Assembly: GCA_015680685.1 (NCBI GenBank)
Contig: MNCI01015561.1
Location: 911,836-975,835 of the forward strand
Reading direction: 5' to 3'
Length of the DNA: 64,000 nucleotides
DNA from: Gnetum montanum
Taxonomy: Eukaryota > Streptophyta > Gnetopsida > Gnetales > Gnetaceae
The translations under genes and the position numbers were made by a program. Below the pieces are notes generated by a model. That model was not told the DNA's origin. It ran no database searches and was given only the letters and a program-made list of their open reading frames with translations. Positions 10,926 to 22,269 of the stretch are shown here, one piece after another (position 1 is the first letter of the stretch; each line of letters begins with the position of its first letter).

Positions 10926-11803
10926 TGATGAATCATGATTCATCGGGTTGCAATATCAGGTACGTGATATCAGGTATGCGATATCGCATCCAGCAACGAT
11001 ATCGGATATGCGATATCATGGTTCCTGTGTGAGCCTATAAATACACATGAAGGAACACGGGAAAGGAGTCTTTTGGTCAATTTTTAGAGAGTTAGCTTAG
11101 TGTAGGATCTTTTTGTCATTTTTCTCTCAACCCTCTCTCTCAGTGCACGCCTGCAGTGTGATGATTGTAATTGTACAGCATCCTTTATTCAAGTGTGACG
11201 TACTTGGACACGCACATGACTAGAAATAAAGATCAAGATTACTTCATCATTGCAACATTCACTTAGTTTAATTATTTAATTGTTATTGTTATTTATTCCT
11301 TTTGTAGTTAACATCTCTTTACCCTAAACTCCTTAAACGTGGAATGAGCATGACTTAATCACGAGCATTTAAGTGTGACTACTTAGTATCCCAATAGTAT
11401 ACCTAGGCCATGCGCTTGGTAATCCCAGTGGTAGTCGTGCACGAGGCCCAAGATGTGTACGAATGATTAAGAAATAGATGCTCATTGCACTTAGGCTAGT
11501 CTAGACTCTCTTCCCCTATCTCCTCTTAGCTTAGTTTCCTCTCTCCCTTTTCCTCTTAGCTTACTTAAAGTTATTTCCCATTACCTTCAGGAGTAGCATT
11601 AATTAGGAACATATCATACACCTCACTTTGGACTAAACCATACGTGACAAAGCAATTATTAGTTTAGGTGGGAAGATAGTGAACTGTGATTAATGAGTAA
11701 CTATCTAGATATGACAACTAGCCCGTCTATGGAGTTCAATCGGATTGTGCGTGAAACGTTCGTATTTGTATGGATGAGTGTAGGGGTACCTCACCACTCA
11801 TCA
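10926..11803 (+). mobile_element. E4 5' LTR
   Basis: It runs from TGATGAATC to CACTCATCA (878 bases). The first bases form the perfect palindrome GATGAATCATGATTCATC (10927-10944). A cluster of GATATC palindromes follows, then a TATA box (CCTATAAATAC, near 11033). The U5 end GTAGGGGTACCTCACCACTCATCA-like block is shared by the other families here. The partner LTR is at 18774-19627. Confidence 0.9.
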
Positions 11804-11823
11804 TTGGCGCCATTGCCAAGGAT
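11804..11823 (+). other. E4 primer binding site (tRNA-Asp)
   Basis: TTGGCGCCATTGCCAAGGAT directly follows the 5' LTR. It is the closest match in the window to the complement of the tRNA-Asp 3' end (TGGCGCCGTTGCCGGGG from general knowledge). Confidence 0.85.
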
Positions 11824-12088
11824 GGTGCTAGTTATTTAGATTAGTTACATCATATAAGATCATTATAACAAGGTATTAATGATATATATTTTAGACAAGA
11901 AATTAATTTCAATTAAGTCACACACAAATTCACACACAATGTTTCTCTCACAACACTACGATAACGCAACAACTAGTAAGGCAATTCATTGGATAACCAA
12001 TGAACTATATGATGATAAAGATGAAGTTTGGAGCACTCGATCTAATGTAGGGGTTTCCTATAAACATAAATGAAGACAACATTGTCCC

Positions 12089-13813
12089 AACTCATGAATG
12101 CATAACATACTGAGTGATGATGAACCCCTACTGGCCACTATGAGCCTAATGTAAATACAAGAGGTTGTTCGAATATCCTACAAGCATCATAAGAAAAGCC
12201 ATCTACCTAGGCTTGACTTAAACAACTTCCCTAAGTTTTCAGGAGGCTACAATTTAGATTAACAACAATATTTACAAGCCTTCTACGATGCCTATGTATG
12301 GAACAACATCGATAATGGATGGCAAAAACTTAAGCTCTTTCCCCTGACACTCATTGGCCAAGCAAAAGTATGGTCTAGGTTGTTAAAACCAAATTCAATT
12401 CGATGTTGGCCAACAATGGTAGAACTCTTCAATGAAAGATATCAAACCTACAAAAGAGTGTCAGCCTTGAGGAGACAAATCCAAGAGTGGAAACAAGTGC
12501 AACATGAACCCTTGGACATGGCCTTAGAAAGATATTACGCACTGTTAAACAACTGCCTAGGCCATGGGTTCTCTGAGGAAAGGCTAATGTACCATATCAT
12601 AGATGGGCTCTGTAATGAAACAAGGGAAACCCTAGGGATGTATGCCTGAGGTCAACTATATGAGCTACAAACCCATCAATTCCAAGAGGTTATCAAACAA
12701 GTAGCAAAAGAAGAAGGAGAAATGGCTAAATGGGAGAATGCTAGAAAATCTCAATAGGACCAAAATCTCAACTTAACAAAGGTCCATAAGCAAGAAAAGG
12801 AGAAATCAACTCCCTTCAAGAAGGTGGAATCATCTTTGCTAGTACTACAATCATTGGATGAAATTGAGGCAAAGATCAATAAGATGATGGAATGGATGTA
12901 TAAAAAATGCAGAGAATATGCCAACATTATTGGAGGTAGAGTCATGACGAACCAAGAAGTAGGAAAAAATACCCTTAGACAATCAAAAAGAAGGGTAGAA
13001 GAGAATAAGAGCTCAACTACCAATCATACATATCAATGCAACATTTGCCTGTATGATCACCCCAAGGGCCAATGTCCAATCTTGTCACATTTACAAGAGC
13101 ACTGGGAAAGAGTGTTACATCCAGAGTTCGTACAGAGATATTGTGTTTGATCACAGTGGCAACAATCTCAATCATGGGGGAGGCCACCCTCAAACTGGGT
13201 GTACCCTTCATACCATTCGAACCTAAGTGCTTATCAAGTTCAACATCTTGTTTCTCCAACTGGGTCAACATCCTCTATCCCACCACATTATTATCATTCT
13301 CCCCAATACTATCAACCCATATCCTCTCCAACACAACCACCACCTTGGATACCTTACACTTCTCCTTAATTTCAAAATTCTCATCCTTCACCTCCTTCTA
13401 CATCGCCACCAAGTGTTCCAAAGGGTTTTGCACCACCGTACCAACCCATGAATGTTACTTGTGTTGCTACTGTCAATAGCAATGGGAATCCTTCACAACA
13501 TCATAGGCGTCCCTTCTTTAGACATGACCGTAAGAAGGGATAGCACACTTCTGAGCCCACTGCACCTTCCAACCCAGCACAAGTTCAACACTGTGATGCA
13601 GCTCCCTCTTCGAACCCAATGCCTCGTGTTACTTTCTGTGAGCCATCAACAAATACCCCAACAACCATATGGCCCAATGAATATAGCCACCAAGGGAGAC
13701 AGATCAATCCTTGCATACCATCTTATGGTCAAGGGTGTCATAATGGGTCAGCCACTCATCAATTAACTACATCTTATAAATTGCCCTACTATGCTTACTA
13801 TAATCAAGTATGA
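12089..13813 (+). pseudogene. E4 gag (decayed)
   Basis: The capsid part reads LPRLDLNNFPKFSGGYNLD, LKLFPLTLIGQAKVWS and WPTMVELFNERYQTYK (to 12649), where a TGA follows LGMYA. In E1, E2 and E3 the same place reads on through YAQGRL or a close variant. After another stop the frame continues with a coiled basic part and the knuckle CNICLYDHPKGQC (13035-13075, CX2CX3HX4C). A proline-, serine- and glutamine-rich tail ends at 13813. There are about six stops in all. It builds the particle in active elements; this copy is broken but co-linear with E1-E3 gag. Confidence 0.8.
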
Positions 13814-15200
13814 CCAAGTCCTAACATTTCCAACATGCAAGGATCCTAATTCTTCATTTATTAATCCTAGCCAAGCTCAACTATTTAGTTATGGGGGATA
13901 CCCCCCATTCTAATAACAAGCAGGATTAATAAATATTTTTCATTTATTTAGTTTTGAATTTTTGTTTTTCAATTTTTCACTTTTCAACTTATTGTCTTTT
14001 TTTCTTTTTATATTCTTATCTTTTTATCTTTTTGTGAGTAATCTCATCTACGAATAAAACACTCATGTGACTCATTGGTTGAGGTGTTATTCTATGCTAG
14101 TAAGTCTCAGGTAACTAATTATTTGAACAACGAGCCCACAACATCCATTCATCCATTCTGTTAATAAGAGGTTCTACCCTGGGTACAATGATATTCCTAA
14201 TCATTAAAACTTAAAATAATCTTATGTTCATTATACCCAGAGTGAAGAAGGATGGACTAAGCGGGAATGACCAAGGTGTGACATCAAGGGGACTTATGGA
14301 TTCTCTTTGGTGGCATCTGTAGGAGTTATCATGTAGCTTCATTGTACTAAGATCCTTGTAGATCTAATGAAAAATGGGAGTAAGAGTAATCAAAAGGCAC
14401 TCCACTAGAAAAAAATAATGTTGTTCTAAGGGGTTCCACCAGAAAGACATACACCCATGCCTAAAGGTTGGCGGCTTCTCTGGATTAAGCATTTAAAAAA
14501 AAGTGCCACAAAGAAAAATCACTCCTCCCTTGTACAAAATGCCAAGTGATCATATGCCTTGCTGTCATGGTGCTCTTATGGTTGTCCATCATTGGATGAA
14601 GCAATGCGATGTCATTGATTAGGGAATGGACTTGGTCCTAATTTCGGAGTGACAGGTTAATGACACATTAATCATGCCCTACACGCAGGATTCATTGTGC
14701 CCTGAGTCCATTACCTCATGTCTTGATCTCTGCAATCCCTTCTACAATTCACCTCACCTCGTTGTTCGGATAATTGTGGCTTGTGACTTGGGTGGCATGG
14801 AATTCACCTCTCATCATGGTGATATTTACATGTGTGTGTTTTGTGAAATTAGTGTTGATTGCACTTAACCCTTCTAGTGCCCATGAACATTTTAAGGTGT
14901 GGTTATGCAAGGGCATTATAGGTAGGAACCTGCTTTGGGGAGGACCCACTTGCGTAACCCATGTGATTGCACTTATAACACATCTACCACACATCATTCA
15001 CTACCATCTAAGTATTACCAACAATTTTTTCTTTCCCTTATTATCCTTCCAGTTCCAACGTTCCTATAAGCTAACACATATCCTTTTTCCCCTTACTTTT
15101 TATGATTTTCATTGATAGATTTTACACCATTCTAATCTTTGTGCCTTCAAAATTAGTTGTATTACCCCGGACCCCTTTATATTGATCTATATGTCCTTAG
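13814..15200 (+). mobile_element. E4 conserved 3' non-coding block, directly after gag
   Basis: A T-rich stretch (13930-14035) is followed by landmarks shared with E3: GGTGTGACATCAAGGGGA at 14274 (E3 near 56637), the AAAGACAT...CCATGCCTAAAGGTT stretch at 14450 (E3 near 56885), and GCTTTGGGGAGGACCCACT at 14932 (E3 near 57336). No coding sequence is seen. Its place right after gag shows that pol has been lost between the two. Confidence 0.65.
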
Positions 15201-15277
15201 TTTATACTTTAGAATTTCGAAAAAAATTTTAAAAAAATTTGGTAATTTTCTCAAGTGTCCTATTTTCAATAGGATGT

Positions 15278-15319
15278 GATATCGAGTACGCGATATCGTG
15301 TCCTAAAAATATATATATA
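15278..15319 (+). promoter_or_regulatory. Internal U3-like module: palindrome plus TATA-like run
   Basis: GATATCGAGTACGCGATATC (15278-15297, one more G follows) is identical to the block at 18800-18820 in the E4 3' LTR. An alternating ATATATATATA run (15309-15319) lies about ten bases downstream. A PPT-like GTTGTGGGGGAGGTGT occurs near 15497. It may be a trapped piece of another LTR, or an internal promoter for the ORF at 16089. No transcript evidence can be given here. Confidence 0.45.
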
Positions 15320-16088
15320 CATGGACCCCCCACACCTATTAACATCATTTGTAATTGTTAATATGGGGGAATTTTTTCAAATTTCTTTCTACGACTTGCG
15401 ATTGCACATCTCTTGCTTCAATAATCATAACTTGCTCGCTGGTGCTCCAATTTTCATTTCACCTGAACCTACTTGAACCTGAAGTGTTCAACTTAGTTGT
15501 GGGGGAGGTGTACACACCGAATTGCGCATAATTTTTTCAAAATTCATCATCGCCCAAAGGACACTATCAAGGGTAATTAGTTATAAAAATAATAATAAAC
15601 ATGTGCCAAAAAACAATTTCATCTCCTTACTTATACTGGGAAATTAAAATTCTGAAACCACCTAAGCAAAGTGGACCAATATTAAAATCTTTTGGGGGCA
15701 TTTCCATAAAAACTCTTAACCTTAAGATCACACGAAATCAAAATTGACTCATTAAGGTAGGAAGTAAGGTATAACCTAACTCTGGTAAGCAACCTTACTA
15801 ATGATTGGCCCCATGTGATTGCAAATGGCCCCAAAGCATGCACAACAAGAAGGTCCCTCTCAGGGCGTGTTTAAGCAACCTAGGAGAGTTGGACAATAGG
15901 TGCCTACCAAACAACATGCAGAGCAGGAGGAGCAATCGTTCAATATCCATCAAGAAGAACCTGCTACTATGCAATCAAGATAGGTAGAAGGAGGAGCTGC
16001 TGTAGTGCCCAAATAGGGACAACACCTCACGTTGCCCCCGGAGTGTGTTTAGGCCATCCGTGGAAAGTCCACATCAGCTATCGTGATC

Positions 16089-18600
16089 ATGGAATTGAAC
16101 TTTGGAGCTTTCACAGAATTCGCTCCTGAGGCTATTAGGGACCACCTCAAAGGGTCCCCATTATGGCCTATCCTCTATGAAAGTGGTGCCTGGTACTTAG
16201 GAGAAACGTACCAATTCTGGCACAATAAAGAAGAAGGCACCATAGTTAACATTTGTGGTGTATCTGTTGATTTCTCCATCCAAGCCATTTTGAAAGTATT
16301 AAACTTGTCGAATACAAGGCCAAAGGTTGCTCATCTGTCCACTCGCTCTGATGCTAATGCGTAAAAGGTTTGGTTAGATAGGGCGTATGGTAAAGAAGAC
16401 AAGACCTATGGAGAGTTGACGTTGGAAGAGAAAATCTACTTTAAAATTGAAACTTATCACACCTTCCCCACAAAAGGGTTGAACAAAATTTCAACATATG
16501 TGGCAAGAGGATGTGCGATATTGATGGGAAAGGTTAATGCTAACCTGCATCATCTATATTTCATGGAGATCCTAAGGCGGTTTGAGGAACGTAAGACAAG
16601 GAAGTTTGCATTTCCCTTCCCTTATCTAATCAAGAAGCTATGCAAGCGTGCTGGTATTCAAGGATACACCAATGATCTCCTCAGGAAAGCCCAAAATGCT
16701 TCATATGCTGAACTGCTAAAGCCATTAACTGTAAGGAAAATTGTTGGTGAGACGTTGGGGCTAGAACAAAAATAGATGGTGAGGTCCACTGTAACTCAAC
16801 TCACAAGGCCCAGCCAACCTCCAAGCACAGGACCTAGTCAACAATAAGAAGCAAGGCCTAACACGAGCCAACGAGAATAACCACCACCACCATCACAGGA
16901 CTATTGACCGTTGATGAGCCATCTCAAGGCCATCATTGAGATAGTCAGCTGGGGAAGTCATGATGATGCAAATCTCTTCCACATCATCGATGATACCATA
17001 CGACCCACTGTCTCTATAGATCGTGCACGGGGCGAAGTTCCATTCAAATAGGAGGAGAGGAGAGTTATTGGTCACAATAGATTTCAGGGAACGCTGCATC
17101 CTTCCAGGTGCAACTAGAAATAGGTGAAGGGGCCACAGTGGTGGTCATGCAGCACTAGGATGCAACTGGAGCTGTAGAGGTGGTCACGAACCACATCAGG
17201 AATTTTTCAACATCCCTGTTGTGCCACTGGCCGGTCTTTCAATTACTCCTGCGGAGCATGAGGATGTGCTTGATCAATTGTTGCAAATAGGACAGGTGAT
17301 GACATCCTTATTTGACATCCCACAGGATGTTACGACAATAAAATTAGACCTCATCGCCACTAAGGGAAAGTTGGTCATGACAGAGATGAGGGCTGAGCAC
17401 GCAGAAGCAGAAGTTACAATACTACAAGAAAGGCTCGTAACCCTACAAGCAGCGTAGCAGGATCCCTCTCAATTCATTCTTGCAGACTAGTTGGACACCT
17501 TCAGGACAGACCAACTCAACAAATTGCTGACGAAAAATAAAAAGGTGGCAGAGGAAAAAGAGAAGGCCAATTGGAATGCCTCCATGGCACAAGCGCAAAC
17601 TTACGCACATGCCAAGGCACTTAAGGCCTTATAGGAAGAAAACAAACAGCTTGTTGCTGACAATCTTCTGTTGACCTCTATGGAGAAACAAAAGAATGTT
17701 CTTGAAGAACATTTTCAGCAGCTGTGAGAACAGCTGATGAGGGTCAACTAGGACATGAGCCATTTGGCCAAAGAAAATTGAACCCTCTCAATGGAGGAGG
17801 TACGCACCATCCGTTAGAAGATGACCATCGAAATAAGCATGTGGCAGAATGAGGCCAAGAGGCACAAAAAGTTAAAAGAGCCCTTCTGAGACCAAGTGGG
17901 AATGTACAAACAAATTATCGAAAAAGAGATCCATATGGCCAAGGCCCACATCAATGCTTTTAGTGCACCACAACACTGATTGGCGAGCCATATTGGATAC
18001 ATATGCATTTGCCTACCAGGCGGAACTTAAGAGCCGAGACCTGTAGATTCAAGATCTTATAGAATACATGGAGTTGGCAAATCTTAGGTATGCCAATCTA
18101 GCCATGTTGACAGCAATGCGTTCGAGGATAAAGCTTGAGAAGCAGGTAGCTACCACCTATGCCAAGTATGAAACAGAATTTGCAGAACATAAGAAGACGT
18201 TGTAGAAGCTGGAGGTTGCAAATTTTGAATTGGAGGTGGTTAAAGCAAGCTACCAAGGACAAAAAGATGTCGCAACAGTCTTGGCTTGAAGGCTTACAAA
18301 TTTTCAGGAGTACAAAGACAAGGCCAGAGCCTATGAGGAGAAACGACAGTTGTTTACAACCTAGTACATCAAAGCCAACACAATGTTTCTACAACTATCG
18401 TGCCCATGGGAGGTGTTGACTCCGTTAAACATTGGAGCATCAGCATGGATGGCACAAGATCCCTAAACTGAAGAGGAGAAACTCCAAGCACTACTTCAAC
18501 ATCATCACCTTCCAAAACCTAGAGTGTAGGACAAGGGAAAGCAACCCATGGAGGAGCCACTGCCACCAGGAACCACATGAGTTCCACCCAATTTTGTAAC
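16089..18600 (+). pseudogene. E4 extra ORF: plant transposon-protein-like domain plus coiled coil
   Basis: The first part (16089-16775) has one TAA at 16362, then reads on in a neighbouring frame. It contains DHLKGSPLWPILYESG, IVNICGVSVDFSIQAILKVL, FKIETYHTFPTKGLN and FPFPYLIKKLCKRAG. That order and spacing recall the domain catalogued as 'putative plant transposon protein' (Transposase_32), from memory. From about 17220 comes a long heptad-rich part (VAEEKEKANWNASMAQAQ, VTILQERLVTLQAA, LEKQVATTYAKYETEF), ending in KGKQPMEEPLPPG. There are many TAG and TGA stops. Undisrupted, the product would be near 840 residues. A second copy of the first domain lies at 59480-60530 on the other strand. Its function is unknown. 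Confidence 0.6.
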
Positions 18601-18764
18601 TTTAGGAATTTTTCATTTTTTCATGTTGTGTCCAATCTTGTTCTATTAATTTCTCCACTATGGCATGAATAGCTTCCCTGTTAGTCAATAATCCCATACC
18701 TATCCATTGTGTAATCAATGGGACTTGTTCTCATTCTAACTCGAGGACGAGTTTTCATTTAGTT

Positions 18765-18773
18765 GTGGGGGTA
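18765..18773 (+). other. E4 polypurine tract
   Basis: GTGGGGGTA lies directly before the 3' LTR. The same sequence precedes the E3 3' LTR at 58124-58132, and a near copy lies next to the left LTR of E2 on the minus strand. It primes plus-strand synthesis in active elements. Confidence 0.75.
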
Positions 18774-19627
18774 TGATGAATCGTGATTCATTGGGTTGCG
18801 ATATCGAGTACGCGATATCGCATCCAGCAACGATATCGGATATGTGATATTATGGTTCTTGTGTGAGCCTATAAATACACATGAAGGCACACAGGAAAGG
18901 AGTCTTTTGGTCAGTTTTTAGAGAGTCAGTTTAGTGTAGGATCTTTTTATCATTTTTATCTCAACCCTCTCTCTCAGTGCATGCCCATAGTGTGATGATT
19001 GTAATTGTACGGCATCCTTTATTCAAGTGTGACGTACTTGGACACGCACATGATCGAAAATAAAGATCGAGATTACTTCATCATTGCATTCACTTAGTTT
19101 AATTATTTAATTGTTATTGTTATTTATTGCTTTCGTAGTTAACATCTCTTTACCCTAAATTCTTAAACGTGGAATGAGCACAACTTAATCATGAGCATTT
19201 AAGTGTGACTACTTGGTATCCCAATAGCGTACCTAGGCCATGCGCTTGGTAATCCCAGTGGTAGTCATGCATGAGGTCCAAGATGTGTACAGATGATTAA
19301 GGAACGGATGCTCATCGCACTTAGGCTAGTCTAGACTCTCTTCCCCTATCTCCTCTTAGCTTAGTTTCCTCTCTTCCTTTTCCTCTTAGCTTACTTAAAG
19401 TTATTTCCCATTACCTTTAGGAGTAACATTAGTTAAGAACATATCATACACCTCACTTTGCACTAAACCATACGTGACAAAGCAAGTCTAGGTGGGAAGA
19501 CAGTGAACTGCGATCAACGAGTAACTATCTAGATACCACAACTAGCTCGTCTACGGAGTTCGACCGGATCATGCGTGAAATGCTCATATTCATATGGTTG
19601 AGTGTAGGGGTACCTCGCCACTCATCA
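18774..19627 (+). mobile_element. E4 3' LTR
   Basis: It runs from TGATGAATCGTGATTC to CGCCACTCATCA (854 bases). It is nearly co-linear with the 5' LTR but has fewer GATATC units and one change in the terminal palindrome. TATA box CCTATAAATAC is near 18869. Confidence 0.9.
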
Positions 19628-20400
19628 GACTCCAAGATGGCACATGTCTTAGCATACCCCTTAGAATCGAACATGTGACTTGTAAACCACAAGTTGCATG
19701 CTCTAACCAAGTAGGTAATACCTCGCTTACTAAGCATAAGACAACATGATGTTTGGAAATTAATTAACAAGTATAATGAAACTAAAATTAAACTACAATC
19801 AATAGCATAGTTTAACTTAACATTTCCATAGTTTTCTGTTGGTCGTAGATTGTAAACCATTAAGGTTACATATAATTACAATTTATATATCTCAATATCA
19901 ATATTTAGTTTCAACCATTATAGTTTATAATTATATCTTAACATAATGTACTGAAATCAAGTGCATGGCTTTTGTACAAAATCACTAGTGACTTATTATT
20001 TGATGAAAAGCCTACCATCTTGAGCCAACGAGAGGTAACTCAAGTAGTTAGCTCATTATTAGAAAAGGATTTGTAGGTAAGAAGTTGCTAGTTTAAGTCA
20101 CATTGAGGCATCACTATATTCATTTGTAGTTCTTGTAATGTATTCTATTGGCTACATCATCATCATCATAATCTTGGTGGGTTTATCCCATCTATGACAA
20201 ACATACTATTAAGGTAGGCGAAAGATTTGATTGTGGTTTACTATGGTGGATTGTTTACATAATGCCATAGTTTTGAATGTATATTTTTATTGTTCTTCTA
20301 AGTAGCAAGTGTCTTAACATAGCCCTTAGTTTCAAACTTTTGACTTGTAAACCATAAATCACATGCTTGACCACATGTTAGCTATATATATCTTAGGATG
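19628..20400. repeat. Three tRNA-like SINE heads
   Basis: On the minus strand, 19635-19720 and 20300-20395 resemble each other and read as an A-box-like CTACTTGGTTAGAGC followed by a B-box-like ATGTTCGATTC. On the plus strand, 20030-20110 has GGTAACTCAAGTAGTTAG and GCTAGTTTAAGTC. These are probably decayed tRNA-derived SINEs. No intact acceptor stem or CCA context is present. Confidence 0.5.
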
Positions 20401-20950
20401 TGCTTGCCACGAAATTGTTTACTTTTGACACAACGATTAAATTATTTTAGTTGTAAAACCAACCTCCGCATAAACCCAATCTCTAATGTTCAAAATCCCT
20501 AAGGCATCTAGCAACCTCTTAAATGAGGTGAGAATATGGGTTTTAAAGCATATCGAGTAGGACAGGTCATAAGAAGCCATGACATTTGGAGAAGCTCGAA
20601 AATGAAGGTCTCTAGCAAGTTGTAAAAAATGGCCCACAAAAAACATGCAAGACAAGGATATATACGTCACACTTGAGTATGGTATCCATCATGAATGAAA
20701 TACACCCAAATGCATAGACTTCCTAATAGCTCCATGACTCCACCAACCAGCCACGTCAGGGAATCATGAACGGTTCCAAACACGCCGGATCGTGAGCAGG
20801 AACAAAGTCTACTTTAAACACATCATACCTAATCTCATGTCTAATCTTTCCTTCCCAAAAGCATGTTGTTCGGCTGCTGTGGCATATAAGCTTCCAAAAA
20901 CCTCGTCATCAACTACAGAGCCTTCTTCTTCTCCTTCTTCCTATTGCCTA
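20401..20950. other. Upstream region of the deaminase gene
   Basis: No coding sequence is supported. A CT-rich run (20920-20940) and a TATTTAA motif near 20948 lie just ahead of the proposed first exon. The motif could be the TATA box, but the start of transcription cannot be fixed from sequence alone. Confidence 0.3.
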
Positions 20951-20959
20951 TTTAATTTA

Positions 20960-21183
20960 ACGCAAATGCCGTTACAGACTTGCATTTCTCTCTGGTCAGG
21001 ATTTACAATTGCAGGCAGTTTGAGCCGTGAAATACTTGTAATAAGTAAGGGCCCTAGTTTCACCCTCCTCCGCCGGCTCTGCTCTTATGAGGTGCGAGGG
21101 ATAGGCGGTTCCCGAAATAAATTCAGCGTCCGATTCATACCTTCTCGGCTTGGATTTGTTTCATTTCTTTCACGCGCCGGCGG
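20960..21183 (+). other. Probable 5' UTR exon of the deaminase gene
   Basis: This stretch is richer in GC than its surroundings and ends at a good donor, CGGCGG|GTATGT (GT at 21184). The matching acceptor TTTTGTTCAG lies at 25263, 82 bases before the deaminase ATG. A frame open through this exon has only weak starts and meets a stop (TAG near 25316) ahead of the ATG, so the exon is most likely untranslated. Its 5' end is a guess. Confidence 0.4.
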
Positions 21184-22269
21184 GTATGTCTCCTGACTTG
21201 CAGTTCTGTTTCATTGTTTTGATTCTAATCTTAGTCGCTGTTTTTCGTTTTCGGTTTTGATTTTCTTGCAACGGGACTCAAGTTTGGCTCTTTGGCGTTC
21301 ATTTCCTTGCCACTGAGATGAATACAGTCCCCATAGCAATTCCATCGCTTAGATCATCTGGTTTCTGGTCGCAAACCCGTTGATGTTGAAACGAAACGAT
21401 GGGAAATGGACGCGTTGGATTGCTTGTTTTTGTTAGTTAGGGTCTTGTGAGACTGCCAGGTCAAAGCTCATTTTTGTTTAGCGGACATGGAAGTGCCCGA
21501 TTTATTGATTAATTGAATGGCACGTTTCGTGTAGATTTCGGTCATTCGAAGATTCATATGGATGATTCGAGCTTTGTTGTGAAAACTGATGTCCTTCTTT
21601 CTTTTATGTCTGAGGTTTTGGAATTTATCTTCCCTATCAATAGTCGGTAGTCCGGCTTGCTTTTCATTTCATAACAATGGTCTTACAAGTGTTAGTCCTG
21701 TGATTTCCTGGTGACCTGGGCCGAATCTTTCTTAAAGTCCAACACGATGAATCATTGGGATCATTTCATTTGTGCTATTAGAAGAGTTGAACAGGTTTTT
21801 TTGTTCGGTCGATACTACAATATTTTTTATAAAGTTGTTTACGAACGTGGGGTGGGAAAGAAACTTAATATCTTCAAGTTATTTTGATTTGTGAAGGGAA
21901 TTATCTTCGAATCCTTATAATCGAAGGAAGAAGAGCAATGATATAATTTCCTTTAGAAAGCATCTGCAATGAATTAACTATTACTTAATCAACTTGACAG
22001 AACTTTCGGAGTAGAAATATTAGTTTGTCAATATTGTTTCGACATTTTCTTCGTTTTTTTTTGAAAAATGAGGATTTACTAGCACATAAGAGTGTCAATT
22101 GTTGACGATTAGTTTATAGTTGCGTCTGCATCCCACAGTAAGTAGCTTTTCTTTTAGTTTTTCTTCGGTTTCTCCTCTGGTGTTTTACTCTAACTTTGAT
22201 GAATTCGCCTCTTTTAACATGTCCATTTTTGGTAAAAGGTAAACATACCCATAGCCATTCCATCTTAAG

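Larger units (their letters stand above)
10926..19627 (+). mobile_element. Element E4: non-autonomous Athila-like LTR element lacking pol
   Basis: Two LTRs in the same orientation bound 6970 bases. Between them are a tRNA-Asp primer site, a decayed gag, the same 3' non-coding block as in the autonomous elements, an extra long reading frame, and a polypurine tract. No protease, reverse transcriptase or integrase motif could be found between gag and the 3' block. This fits the class of LTR elements that keep only gag (TR-GAG), which borrow pol from relatives. The flanking five bases (GATTA and GACTC) do not match well, so no clean target duplication is claimed. Confidence 0.8.

Noticed and set aside
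10921-19632. Target-site duplication for E4
   Set aside because: The flanking bases GATTA and GACTC agree at only two or three positions, so a duplication cannot be claimed.
20792-21196. 134-codon frame ahead of the deaminase
   Set aside because: It starts with GTG, has no recognised domain, and overlaps the probable 5' UTR exon and donor site.
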